Origin: Asterochloris sp. CNOR1
Lineage: Eukaryota > Chlorophyta > Trebouxiophyceae > Trebouxiales > Trebouxiaceae
DNA: 64,000 nt
Reading direction: 5' to 3'
Assembly (NCBI GenBank): GCA_963969365.1
Contig: OZ017752.1
Location: forward strand, 1,984,001-2,048,000
In this document: positions 12,371-22,900 of the stretch, in pieces
Layout of the letters: the number at the start of each line of letters is the position of its first letter
Numbering within the stretch: the stretch's first letter is position 1
Notes under the pieces: generated by a model
The model's input: only the letters and a program-made list of their open reading frames with translations
Databases searched by the model: none
What the model was told of the DNA's origin: nothing
Translations under genes and position numbers: made by a program

Positions 12371-15300
12371 ATGAACATGGAGACTGCCCCGCTTGTGGAT
12401 GCCTTCTCCCAGACAGTCAGCCCTGATCCGGTGAGCCAAACCGTCCACTGTGACCCGTTTTTAGCTTCACAGGCAGGCTATGCAAGTTTTGTCTGTGTCT
12501 ATGCGTTGCAGGCCAAGATCAAGCAGGCTGAGCTGGTTCTCAGGACGTACAGTTTGCAGCCAGGCTTTGGGATTGCAGTCCTGAGGGTCAGCAACTCAGA
12601 TCAGAGCTGCCTCCCCGGTGCACTACTGGCCTGCGCTGGCTCTGACCTCTCTGGGATGTTGCAGGTGGTGGCATCTGAGGCTCCCATTGAGATCAGACAG
12701 GCTGCAGCTGTCAACTTCAAGAACTTGACCAAGCAGCGATGGGTGGGTCCTCTTTGTTGCGTTAGTTGTTCTGTACCTGCCCTCCCTGGGAGTGTTTTCT
12801 ATGGTGCCATCCTGTGCTGCAGGTCCAGCATGAGGAGAGTGACGTAACGCCTCTGCCAGATGCTGAGAAGGTAAGTCCTGTACCTCTGCACTATGCTCAG
12901 TGTTAGTCAGTTCCTCAGCTGGTGCCTGTCATCCATCGCTATGCTGCCCAGTCCCTCACACTGGTGTCATGTGCTCTGGCCGTATTCCTCTGCACCTTCC
13001 ATGCTCGCCGTCACACTCCTGGCTGCAGGACCAGATCAAATCCCTCATCACCGACCTCATGCTGAGCACGCCCCTGATTGTGCGAGCACAGCTCAGCGAG
13101 GCCCTATCCATCATCAGCATGCATGACTTCCCCAACAAGTGGCCTGACCTGCTGCCCCGACTCATCCAGAAGCTACAGACAGGGGACCCTGCCACCATCA
13201 ACGGCGTGCTGCATACGCTCAACTCCATCTACAAGCGCCTGAGGGGGCAGTTGATGACAGATGCACTGTCCATTGAGCTGGAGGTGTCCCAGCAAGTGGT
13301 GAAACCCCTGCTGCACGCTCTGGAGCACCTCACGCAGCAGGTGAGCGTGTGCACAGCCAGGGAGGCTTGGCTGCTCTGCCGAGCAGCCACTTAGTGGTGC
13401 AAGCTGCAGGAGGGGCCCAGCTGCATGCCCTGATGCGGCTGAGCAAGGCATCTTTCTGAAGGTATGTTGAAGAATCCTGGCTGCCACACGGGCTAGATTG
13501 GCTCCAGCCACAGTGCGCGGGGCAAGGCAGCTCTGCTCATGGCCTGAACATGTGTACAAGGTGAAGTGGAGAAGGGGTGGGATGAAGGCCTCCATCATTG
13601 CATGGCAACTCCTGCTGTGCAGCGTAACCTGGACCAACTCACCCACCAGGTGTGCTTATCTAGGAGCGTGTGGGGCATGAGCAATTCAAGGCACAGGGCA
13701 TCTGGCAACCATTGAGGGGCCAGGAAGTGGTGAATGTACTGGTGCACGCCCTGCATCAGCTCATACTGAGCATTTCTGGACAAGCAAAGCAGACAAGCGG
13801 GTTTGATGAACTCATCTAACACCTACGCTGGTCCCTCATACCCGGTTCCGCAGAAGCTCACCTGCTGCGTGAGCTTCTGCACAACCCTGTCAGGGACCAG
13901 ACAGGTGTTGATGAGCACGTTGAACCGTGTTATTTGCCTTGCTAGTCCAGAGAGATGCTCAGCTCTAGAACGGCATGCAGCTGAACCAAGGGATGACGTC
14001 GCAACGAACAGCAGTGCCTCACTGCCTGCTGCTGAGGAGTGCCAGCAAGCTGCCCATCGTGACAAGGCTGCAGTGGTGTCTGCAGGTGAAGGCACAGATG
14101 CAGGATCCGGCCGCTCTGAAGCAGAGCCTGTCCAGTGTGCGCCTAGTGATGAGGGTGTTTTACTCCATGAACTCCCCCGGCCTGACAGAGGTAAGGAGCT
14201 GTGGCTGCTGCGGTGAACATCTTGATGCCTTGTTGAAGCTTGCACCAGGGGAGCCATGCAGTGCACTCAAGACGCACTGGCATGCAGCCTTGCTGCAGCG
14301 GGTCACACTTGTCCCCTTGCCCATGGCAGCAGCAATGCCTGACAAGCCACCACCACTGTCCACCCAGGCCTCTGTTCTCTCCTCTGCTGTGGACCAGCCA
14401 CACAACATTCACTCTTCAAGCCTGCTTGCATTCATTGCGCAGGAGTATGAGGCGGTCCTCAAAGGCTGGTTTGACCAGTTCCATGCCTACCTCATCCTGG
14501 ACTCCCGACTGGCAGCCGAGACAGACCCCGAGAAGGAGTCAGTCCTGGACGCAGTGAAGGCAGCTGTCTGCCAGAACCTGAACCTCTTCATTGAGATGAA
14601 TGAGGAGGAGTTCAAGGAGTACCTGCAGGTCTTTGTGGGGGACGTGTGGCAGCTGCTGGTCAGCGTGAAGGTCAATCCTGGACAGGTGGGCAGCATGCTG
14701 TGCGTGCAGCGCAAAAAGCATGAGGCGCATGTCCCACACTCAGCAGCAGTGTCAACAGGGCCTTGCTGCCTTGCTCCTAACCCCAGGCAATCCTACTGCT
14801 GACCAGATGCCAACTGTTGTGCCCCTTGCCCTGGACAGGATAATCTGGCCATGAGTGCCATCCGCTTCCTGACCACGGTGGCCCGCAGCGTGCATTTTGG
14901 CCTCTTCCAGCATGAGCAGACCCTGCAGCAGATCTGCGAGCAGATCATTGTGCCTAATCTGCGCATCCGGGACGACGATCAAGAGATGTTTGAGATGAAC
15001 TGGGTGGAGTACGTGCGGCGGGACACAGAGGGCAGCGACACCGACACGCGGCGGCGGGCAGCCACCGACCTGGTTAAGCGTCTCACCGAGAAGTTCCCTA
15101 AGGAGGTGGGTTGGGTCCACAGGTGGTCCAATACATCATAGGGCATCTGAAGTTGGCCGGTGGGTGAGCCTGGGGGCCAGGCAGGCCGACAGACAAAATT
15201 GTCTTCGAGGTGGGGCTGCAGTGTAATGACAGCATGTGGTCAATCGCTGCCCTGTGCAAGCCACTGACGGAGAAGCTCGTCAAGAAAGGTAAGCTAGGCT

Positions 15301-18300
15301 CACAGTAAGCAGAGTGGCTGTGGTCTAGCCCAGGGTCTGTGAGCACAGGCGTGCCCCCACACCTCGTGGTGTCCTGTCATGCACGGCCCTCAGCCTGTGC
15401 TGCATGCTGACTGCAGCACCTGACAGCAAGGAGGGACATATGTTGGGCGCACCTTGGCCCCTGACAAGTTGTCCATAAGTTGTCAATATTAGCCTGCAAC
15501 CACAGAGCTTGCCCATGCCCCTGCAGGTCAGCGCACTGTTCACAGGGTACGTGGCTGGCATGCTCAAGGAGTACAGCACAAACCCTGAGCAGGGTTGGAA
15601 GGCCAAGGACTGCGCCATCTTCCTGGTGCTGGCCCTGGCAGTCCAGGGGAAGACTGCTGCATCAGGTGGGGGTTATCTACATAATTGCTGCTACCCTATG
15701 GCTGCACAGGCGGCAAACCTGCTGCCGCAGGCAACGTGCATGCACACTGGCTGCTGCCAGTCTGCGCCATGGCAGAGACATAGTGGGTGCCTGCTTTGAC
15801 ACAGCTTTAGCACACTTGTTGTGTGCTTGGCCCTGGTAGGCACACCTTCATGTTGCAGGTGCAACCAGCACCAATCAGCTGGTCGATGTGGGCCAGTTCT
15901 TTGTTCAGCACATCCTGCCGGAGCTGCAGTCTCCCAATGTCAGTGAGCGCCCCATCCTTAAGGCAGACGCCCTGAAGTTCCTGACTACCTTCAGAAGCCA
16001 GATACCAAAGGAGGTTTGTGTACAGGTGAGTTCCTGATCTGGGCTGCCGCTTTCGCAGAGGTGTTGCCCTCCGTTTTGTGGCCTTGCATGGCATGCCAAA
16101 GCTCAACCTGCAGCCCCATGCTTTGCTTTCGCTGTTGCACTTCACAGTTGATACTGCCACTGAGGCAATTTTGTGTGGGCTGCAGCTGTTCCCAAGCCTA
16201 GTCAACCTTCTGGGGTCAGCGTCCAATGTGGTGCACTCCTATGCTGCCATCGCAGTGGAGCGACTGCTAGCCTCAAAGGTGTGATGTGCTGCCCAGTGGG
16301 CTGTCCACTGCCAACTCCGCTTGCACTCAGTCTCAATGCCCAAGTTATGAACTGCACACCTGCTCTGCAAGTTTGCCAGTCTGGGGTGATGTGGAGGAAA
16401 AGCGCCAGCTGACCTGCCACATCATTCTCCGACACTGGAATACCCATGAACATGAGAGTCGCCAGCTGACTATAGAGCAGTGGTGTTGGCCTCAATTCCA
16501 CAAGGCCCCCTGGCCGCACTGTTCTGCGATGCAGGGCAGTGTGTGTGCAGCGAGAGGCCCTGCCAGATGGCAAAAGTGGCGCATTTCTGGGAAGCCTGCT
16601 GTGCCAGTGTGTTCAAATGCAAGTGTGTGCGTGCAGGAGGGTGGGCACCTTCGGTTCAAGACGGCAGACCTGAGGCCAGTCCTGGAGGGCTTGCTGGGCA
16701 AGCTGTTCGGCATCTTCAGCCTGGAAGATTCCTCTGAGAATGAGTACGCCATGAAGACCATCATGCGTGTCATCAGCTTTGTAGGGCCAGAGGTCAGTAC
16801 CAGCCGTGCAGTCCTGCTTTCTGGGACAGAGGTCAGGTCTAGACGCAAGGGCTCCTCGCGACTTGGTTGCTGTTCCGGCCGCATGCTTGTGAGGTGCAAG
16901 GCTGCTCAGCACCATGACTCTGCTTTGGGGTTGCTCTGTCTCACCCCTAGAGGGCTTCATGCACGTCATCAGCACTGTGGGGCAGAGGTGATAGGTGGCT
17001 GTGCAATCTGCTCTCGAGCATCCCTAACATGAGCCTGTCGTACTACATGAGCAAAAGTGCTTGGGGCGCCACACCCCAACACATGCCTGAAATATTACTA
17101 ATTTGTGGGGCAACAGAACAGCATTGCAGTGCCGTGGCAGTTCCATGAATTCCAGGGCCACAGTACTCCTTTGGGCTCAGTTTTGGCATTGTCGAACAAG
17201 CATTCGCATAAATGGCTTATGGAATGTGATATGTGAACCGCTTTGTGTCTGGTCTGCGCTGTCAGGTTGCACAGCACTCAACTGTTGACCACCAGGCCTT
17301 CTTATCTGTCAGACGGGGGGGTGCTGTACAATGACGTGTGCCCTGACTCAGTAAAATTTAGCAACCTGCGCAAGTTGCCTGGCGATGCTCTGCCTACCAG
17401 CGGCCCCCTGACTGGGTGACCCTGCACACTGCCTGTCACTAGGTGATTGGAAGTGCTGCTGGTCATGCAGATTGCGCCTGCCATCCCCGCCTGCCTCTCA
17501 GCGCTGGCAGGGGAGCGGGGCATCCTCATGAGGGTCTGTCAGAACCCTCGCCAGCCGGGGTTCAATCACTACATGTTCGAGTCAGTGGCCGCGTTGGTCA
17601 GGCAGGGATGCGCCAGCAATGCCAGCATGGTTACTCAGCTGGAGGAGGCTCTGTTCCCGCCCTTCCAGTATGTACTGCAGCAGGATGTGCAGGTGGGTGT
17701 GATGGATGTTGACTGCTGTGATAGCTACAGTTGCATTCGGAGAGGAGATGCGATTCTAGGCCTGCCAGTGCATGCTGCAGCAGGGTGTGCAAGTGCACCT
17801 ACACAGCGCATGTATCAGCAAGCGAAGCCAGCTCATCTTAACGTTCCCTCTGATCCTCTCGGCAGCTGAGAGGGACAGACGCCTGCTGCATCACAGCGGC
17901 AGTGCGGCGGTGTGTGAAGCTGGCATGGGCTGGCCAGGTGGCAGGGGAAAGACGACTGAAAGTGAAGCTTGCTGAGGCAGCAGTGGGCGCTCTGCTTATC
18001 TGTGCCCTGCTGCAGGAGTTCCACCCCTACATCTTCCAGATCTTTGCGCAGCTGATTGAGCTGCACCAGGACGCGCTGCCAGAGGTGTACCTGACACTGC
18101 TGCCCGGCTTCCTGTCCCCTCACTTCTGGGAGCGCCAGGGCAACGTGCCGGCACTGACACGCCTCATGCAGGTCGGGGGCCGAGCAACTCACCTGTGCTG
18201 CCTGCTGTGCTGCTGCCTGGAAATCTTGATGCAGGGGGTCAATGCAAGGTCTGCTGTGCAGGCCTGCCATGCCGGCAAGCATTGCAGTGAGGCTGAGACT

Positions 18301-19698
18301 GGCAACCTTAGATCGGTATGCAGCATGTTTGAATGTCGGCTCAGGACACTTGATGTTACCTGGAGGTTGATCCAGAGCTCAGTATGCTGTCAGCTCAGGC
18401 AGATTTGTCCTGTGCTCTGCAGGCCTACTTGCGCAAAGCATCCCCCCAGATTGCTGCCAACAAGCAGCTGGAGCCCCTGCTGGGGGTTTTCCAGAAGCTG
18501 AATGCCAGCAAGGCGCTGGATCATGAGGCATTCAACCTGCTGGAGGGCCTGACCCAGCACCTGTGGGACAAGGGGCTGCAGCAGTACATGGGGCGGGTGA
18601 GTGGGGCGGGTGCACCGCACACCTGCATTTGCTAAACCCACAGTCAACTGACAGCTGCCCTGGCTCAACTGTGCCATGCCTTTCCCTGCAGGTGTGGAGT
18701 CTGCTGCTGACCCGCCTGCAGCAGGGGAAGACCACCAAGTACATCCGCTGCTTCATTGCCTTCCTCTCGCTCATGATCGCGCTGCACGGCCCAGCCGAGA
18801 TCGAGAGCCAGCTCAATACCATGCAGCCGGGCTTGCTGCTCATGCTGCTGCAGCAGATTGTGCTGCCCCAGCTGACAGCTGGCTTCTTCTCCAACAAGCA
18901 GCAGAAGCATGTGGAGGTGGCACTCATCAAGGTGAGAACAGTGCTATGCATGACATGCTGCTTTTGCTCCTGCTGGGTTGGTGGGAGCTGAGTCCTTTGC
19001 AGCAGGGAGAAGGCTGCTCGAGGAGCTCAAATGCGCCATTGCTGCCATTGCGTGCACAAGCTTTGCCCTAAACCTGACTGGCCGACAGGGTCTGCTACTG
19101 CCTAACCCAGAAGCACAGCCTCGCTTTCCCAGACCCTGTGCTTGGCTGCATCAATGCACACTGCACCTCTGCTGCAATCAAGCTTCTGATTACTTCTACG
19201 GCATCGTCACAAGCCCCACAGGTCGCGAATCCTGCCTGCAGGTGCTGACACTGTGGTCGCCGCTGCAAACGCCACAGCACTGGGTGTTCACTATCTAGTC
19301 AAGCATCTGTGCCATTAAATGCCTGCCTGCAGGTGCTGACGGAGTGGCCCCCCCTGCAAACGCCGCAGCAGGCCAAGCTGTGGGCCCAGCTGCTGTCCTC
19401 GCTGGGCAACTTGCTGGACGGCCGCAGAATACCTGCCAAAGGCGGCGCCGACGAGGAGAATGTGGATCCAGACGAGTTCACTGGGTACACTGCAGCATTT
19501 GCGCCACTGCATAATGCTGCAGCGGTGGACAGGGATCCCCTGGCTGGCCTGCCCGAGCGCAAGCAGCTTCTAGCAAACTCCCTGGCTGCGGCCAGCAAGC
19601 AGAGCCCAGGTCAGCTGGCAGGGTTGGTGCAGCAGGTGCCTGAGTTCAAGGAAAAGATCCTTACATACTGCCAATCGCTGGGTGTCCAGCTCAGTTGA
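12371..19698 (+). CDS. CSE1: exportin-2 (importin-alpha re-exporter, CSE1/CAS)
   Basis: Exports importin-alpha from the nucleus with RanGTP so that it can be reused for import. I can model the whole gene: exons 12371-12430, 12512-12586, 12665-12742, 12823-12870, 13029-13340, 14086-14190, 14443-14685, 14839-15105, 15527-15665, 15859-16025, 16186-16278, 16637-16792, 17471-17692, 18016-18171, 18423-18596, 18692-18931 and 19333-19698. All phases agree and they sum to 966 codons plus stop, against about 960-971 residues in yeast and human. Family landmarks in order: N-terminal SQTVSPDP, ATINGVLHTLNSIYKRLRG, YVRRDTEGSDTDTRRRAA, ILKADALKFLTTFRSQIPKE, SSENEYAMKTIMR, FNHYMFESV and GVFQKLNASKALDHEAFNLL. 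The fold is all HEAT repeats. Introns range from 78 to 745 bases; several contain decayed copies of the neighbouring exon edge. Tail-to-tail with ATM. Confidence 0.97.
13628..13775 (+). repeat. two direct copies of the exportin-2 exon 5 end
   Basis: 13628-13655 matches the exon 5 donor edge (13319-13346) at about 22 of 28 bases. 13709-13775 matches a longer part of exon 5 and keeps a frame reading EVVNVLVHALHQL against QVVKPLLHALEHL in the real exon. Confidence 0.8.
13850..13880. repeat. perfect inverted repeat containing an inverted exon 5 donor
   Basis: Twelve-base arms (GCAGAAGCTCAC and its complement) flank a 7-base loop. Read on the minus strand, 13873-13856 is identical over 18 bases to the exon 5 splice junction at 13329-13346 (CTCACGCAGCAG then GTGAGC). 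Confidence 0.85.
15246..15295 (+). repeat. intronic copy of the exportin-2 exon 8 end with intact donor
   Basis: The frame reads AALCKPLTEKLVKK against ATDLVKRLTEKFPKE at the true exon end (15061-15105), and a GTAAGC donor follows at 15289. Confidence 0.75.
16952..16992 (+). repeat. intronic copy of the exportin-2 exon 12 end
   Basis: TTCATGCACGTCATCAGC and the following GGGGCAGAGGT echo the true edge at 16757-16796 at nearly 80%. A shorter copy (GGGACAGAGGTCAGG) lies at about 16822-16836. Confidence 0.7.
17761..17802 (+). repeat. intronic copy of the exportin-2 exon 13 end
   Basis: 29 of 40 bases match 17661-17700. The peptide QCMLQQGVQV mirrors the real QYVLQQDVQ at the exon end. Confidence 0.7.
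19231..19283 (+). repeat. intronic copy of the exportin-2 exon 17 start
   Basis: 53 bases starting CCTGCCTGCAGGTGCTGAC repeat 19322-19374 at about 80%, covering the acceptor and about 40 coding bases (VLTLWSPLQTPQ against VLTEWPPLQTPQ). No good donor follows and the frame soon ends. Confidence 0.85.
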
Positions 19699-19998
19699 GG
19701 TGGCCTGCAGGCCTCGCTTTATGTTTGCTTGGCATTTGATGTCATTTTATGGTGATGTTCACCCTGCTTCTCATCACCCACAAAATACAGAGACAAACAG
19801 AACAGTAATAACTCTTGATTGTGACCATGTGGGAACCCGACAGATGTGGTCATTTCGCAAGATTGTCAGTCTAGTGTTTAGTACAGACACTGGCAGCAGC
19901 AATGAAACAAAAGGAGGGGCTCATGGCTAGCTGCAATGTGCAGGCGCGGCCAGGCTTGATGAATTTGCAAAACATTGACGAAATGCTGTAGGACGGCT
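19699..19998. other. convergent intergenic region, exportin-2 / ATM
   Basis: This 300-base gap between two stop codons must hold both 3' UTRs. I see no TGTAA-type polyadenylation signal on either strand and no further gene. Confidence 0.5.
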
Positions 19999-22900
19999 TC
20001 AGAGCCAAGGCGCCCAGCCAGGGAACATGCGACAGAGCCTGTCGGGATCCTGGGCTTCCTGTAAAAGCTGCTGCACCTGCCCTTCCACAGTGCGTGCCTC
20101 TCCGCCTCCTGCAGTGTGACAGGTGTACACACTGGGCCTCTGCGCAACAGCGTGTGTGCAGAAACCCATGCATAGATGCTTTTCTGACAGCTTAATCAGC
20201 CTGACAGAGGGCAGAGGCACAAGCTTTTCACCTGTGTCAATACCGTCCAGCTTGTGCTTGATGCGAAGCAGTGCGCGCTCTGCATCTGCATTTGCCAATA
20301 CATTTTCTGTGGTGCTGCTGACAGCCGCAGCGCCAGGCCCACCCTGCAGGGTGCACAGTGTCTTGATACTGTGTGTGGGCAGTGGCACTACACAGGGCCA
20401 CCGCCCACAGCTTGCAGGCGATTGCGGTTTGTACAGCAAGTAGGTGGCAGGCACGCGCTGACGGCGCACCCGTTCGCTTGCACTGGAGGGCCTGGACTGC
20501 TGGCCTGAGTTTGGATCATCTCTCTGCCGCTGCTGAACCCCCTTGGGGGTGAGGGCCCACTTGTAGAGGGGATCGTGAATGAAGACCTGCAGCCGCAGTA
20601 GGCAGAGGTGCAACATTGTGCATGCTTGCAGCTGGCGCATTGACATGCAGGGTGTCAGCATCTGGGAGTCTGCCAGTGGAACAGAGACACGCAGATCTCA
20701 CCTCGATGATGGTCAGCAGAGACTCCTTGTTCTGCCGCAGCACACGCATAGTGTCTTCTGAGCAGCGCCGCATGACGCCCTCCACCCCTGCACCAGCACA
20801 CACAGGCGCTTTCAGCTTGACCGTCATTGAGCCAGTTGTGAACCAGGCCCTGCCCCTTCAGGGAGGGCATGCACGCCCAGCCCAATTCAATAAGATCCCA
20901 GCATGAGCTGGGTGCACTGGGCCATTTGCCAAAAGCAGCACTGTCTGCCAGTAGCCGAGCCCTCAGGTATCCAAGAGCACGATACGCATGTCAGATTCTA
21001 AGCATGTCATTTCAATCAGCATCAGCTGGCTGGCCAGCAATGTCAGCACAGTCTGGCAGCAAGTGGACCTCAGGCACCCACTGACCCCACCTCTGTTGCC
21101 CATGCCGTGCTCCCAGTGTGAGCAGGACACAGAGCAGATGCTGACAGAGCCCAGCCTTCCCAGCCAACCTGTGACGCCCATGCCGTCCACAACGTCCCGT
21201 GTGAGGCGGAAGGGCACCTGCTCGGGGGTGTTCAGGAAGCGTCCCTGCTCAAAGGCAATGCCCAGGTCGATGTGCGCCACCTCGGCAGTGCCCTTGTGCA
21301 CCAAAATGTTGGAGCTGTGGCGGTCCCCCAGGCCAATGATGTAGCCTGCAGACACAGCAAGCGCCCTGGAGGAGTAATGTGGGCTGACCATGCGTGGACC
21401 AGTTTGGCAGCATCGTGGTGGGCACGAAGAGTCCCTGGGGTGGGCAAAATAAGACAAGGCAATCATGCAACTTTCGAGAAGGGGCAAGCAATTAGCCTCC
21501 AGCAGCTTGCGGAGCGAAGTGGTAGCTGTGACACTTGAGAGCAGGCGGCAGCCTCCACGAAGCACGATACCTGAGGCTGACCTATAGATGAAGGCTGCAT
21601 TGAGGCAACCCCGCAGGGATTCACATAGCAGAACTCTGAGATAGGAGGCAGGAGGCAGGCTGAAGTCATTGCTGCATTTCTGCTTGCGGCGGCACCCAGC
21701 AGCACTGACCTGCCATGGAATTGACTGCGGTGCTGCGCGTGAAGCTGAGGCGCCGCTCAAACCAGAGTGACGGCTGACGGAAGGCCTCCAGGAACCAGTG
21801 GTGCAGCACTGGCTTGAACCGCTCGTAGATCTGCATCGCAAGATCCCTTGTCACACAGCTGCACCCAGCACAGGCAGGTCGATCCCCAAACGCTCTGCAC
21901 TGCTCTTGGATTCCACAGGCAGCTCAGAGAGGTAGATGCACATCCGACAGCTTGAGATCAGGGTTGCAGCTCAGTGCGGCAGGGCACAATTGCCCAGTGG
22001 CTGAGCAGTCCACCTTGGCAAAAGCAGCCTGATGCTGTGCAAAACCACCGACCATCTGCCTGGTGGGCGCCCCCAACAATGCCAAAGGTCTCCAGTAAAC
22101 TCAAACACCAAGCTGGGACACTCACCTTGGCGAAGGTGGCCTGCTGCCTGGCAAAGAGGGTTGAGACGTTGGGGGCTTGCCGCTCATCTACCAGAGCCTT
22201 CCAGCACTGCACATGGCTGTAGTCGTTGGGGCGAGCATGGCGCCCATGCAGCGAGAGGGCAAAGTTCTTTCCCCCTGCGAGGACATCCAGCAGAGGGGTG
22301 GTCTCCTCAATCCACTCCAGCAGGCCAGCTGCGTGCGTAAAGGGCACCACCTGCATCGCCACTGCGGTCATTGAGCTGGGGTGCGGGCAAGTACTGGGCA
22401 GTGCGCACTGCTGGGGCCCACCCACTCCTGCAGGCCAGCTTCATGCATGAGGGGGACCACCTACACCCAGCCACCTGTGGTGAGCCAGGTGCAGGCGGTT
22501 GCTGAGCAGGAACACTGTTCATTCATGCATGACACTTCAGGCGGCCGCCTCAGTTGATGAGAGGACCACCTGTACCATCGATATGATCAGTTGCATTGAT
22601 CGTGAGCGCTTGCAGAGGCACTCTGAACCAGCAGGAATGCAGAAGTCCACCTGCACCAATGGCAGGGATGCTGAGGCCTGCTCATCGACGCGTGCAGGGG
22701 CACACTACTTCAGCAGGCCAGCCGTCTGCAGCAGCAGGGGTCTTGTGAGGCAGGTGCAGCCACGGCAATGACTAGTCCATCAAGGAGTGGGGCGATCAAC
22801 ACTGAAGAGACCAGCTGCGGCCCCTGTACATTGCCCCCCGCTTGGGTGCTCAAGCCTGGGGCAAAGACCCCTCCCAACGTGATGTACAGCAGCAGATGCC

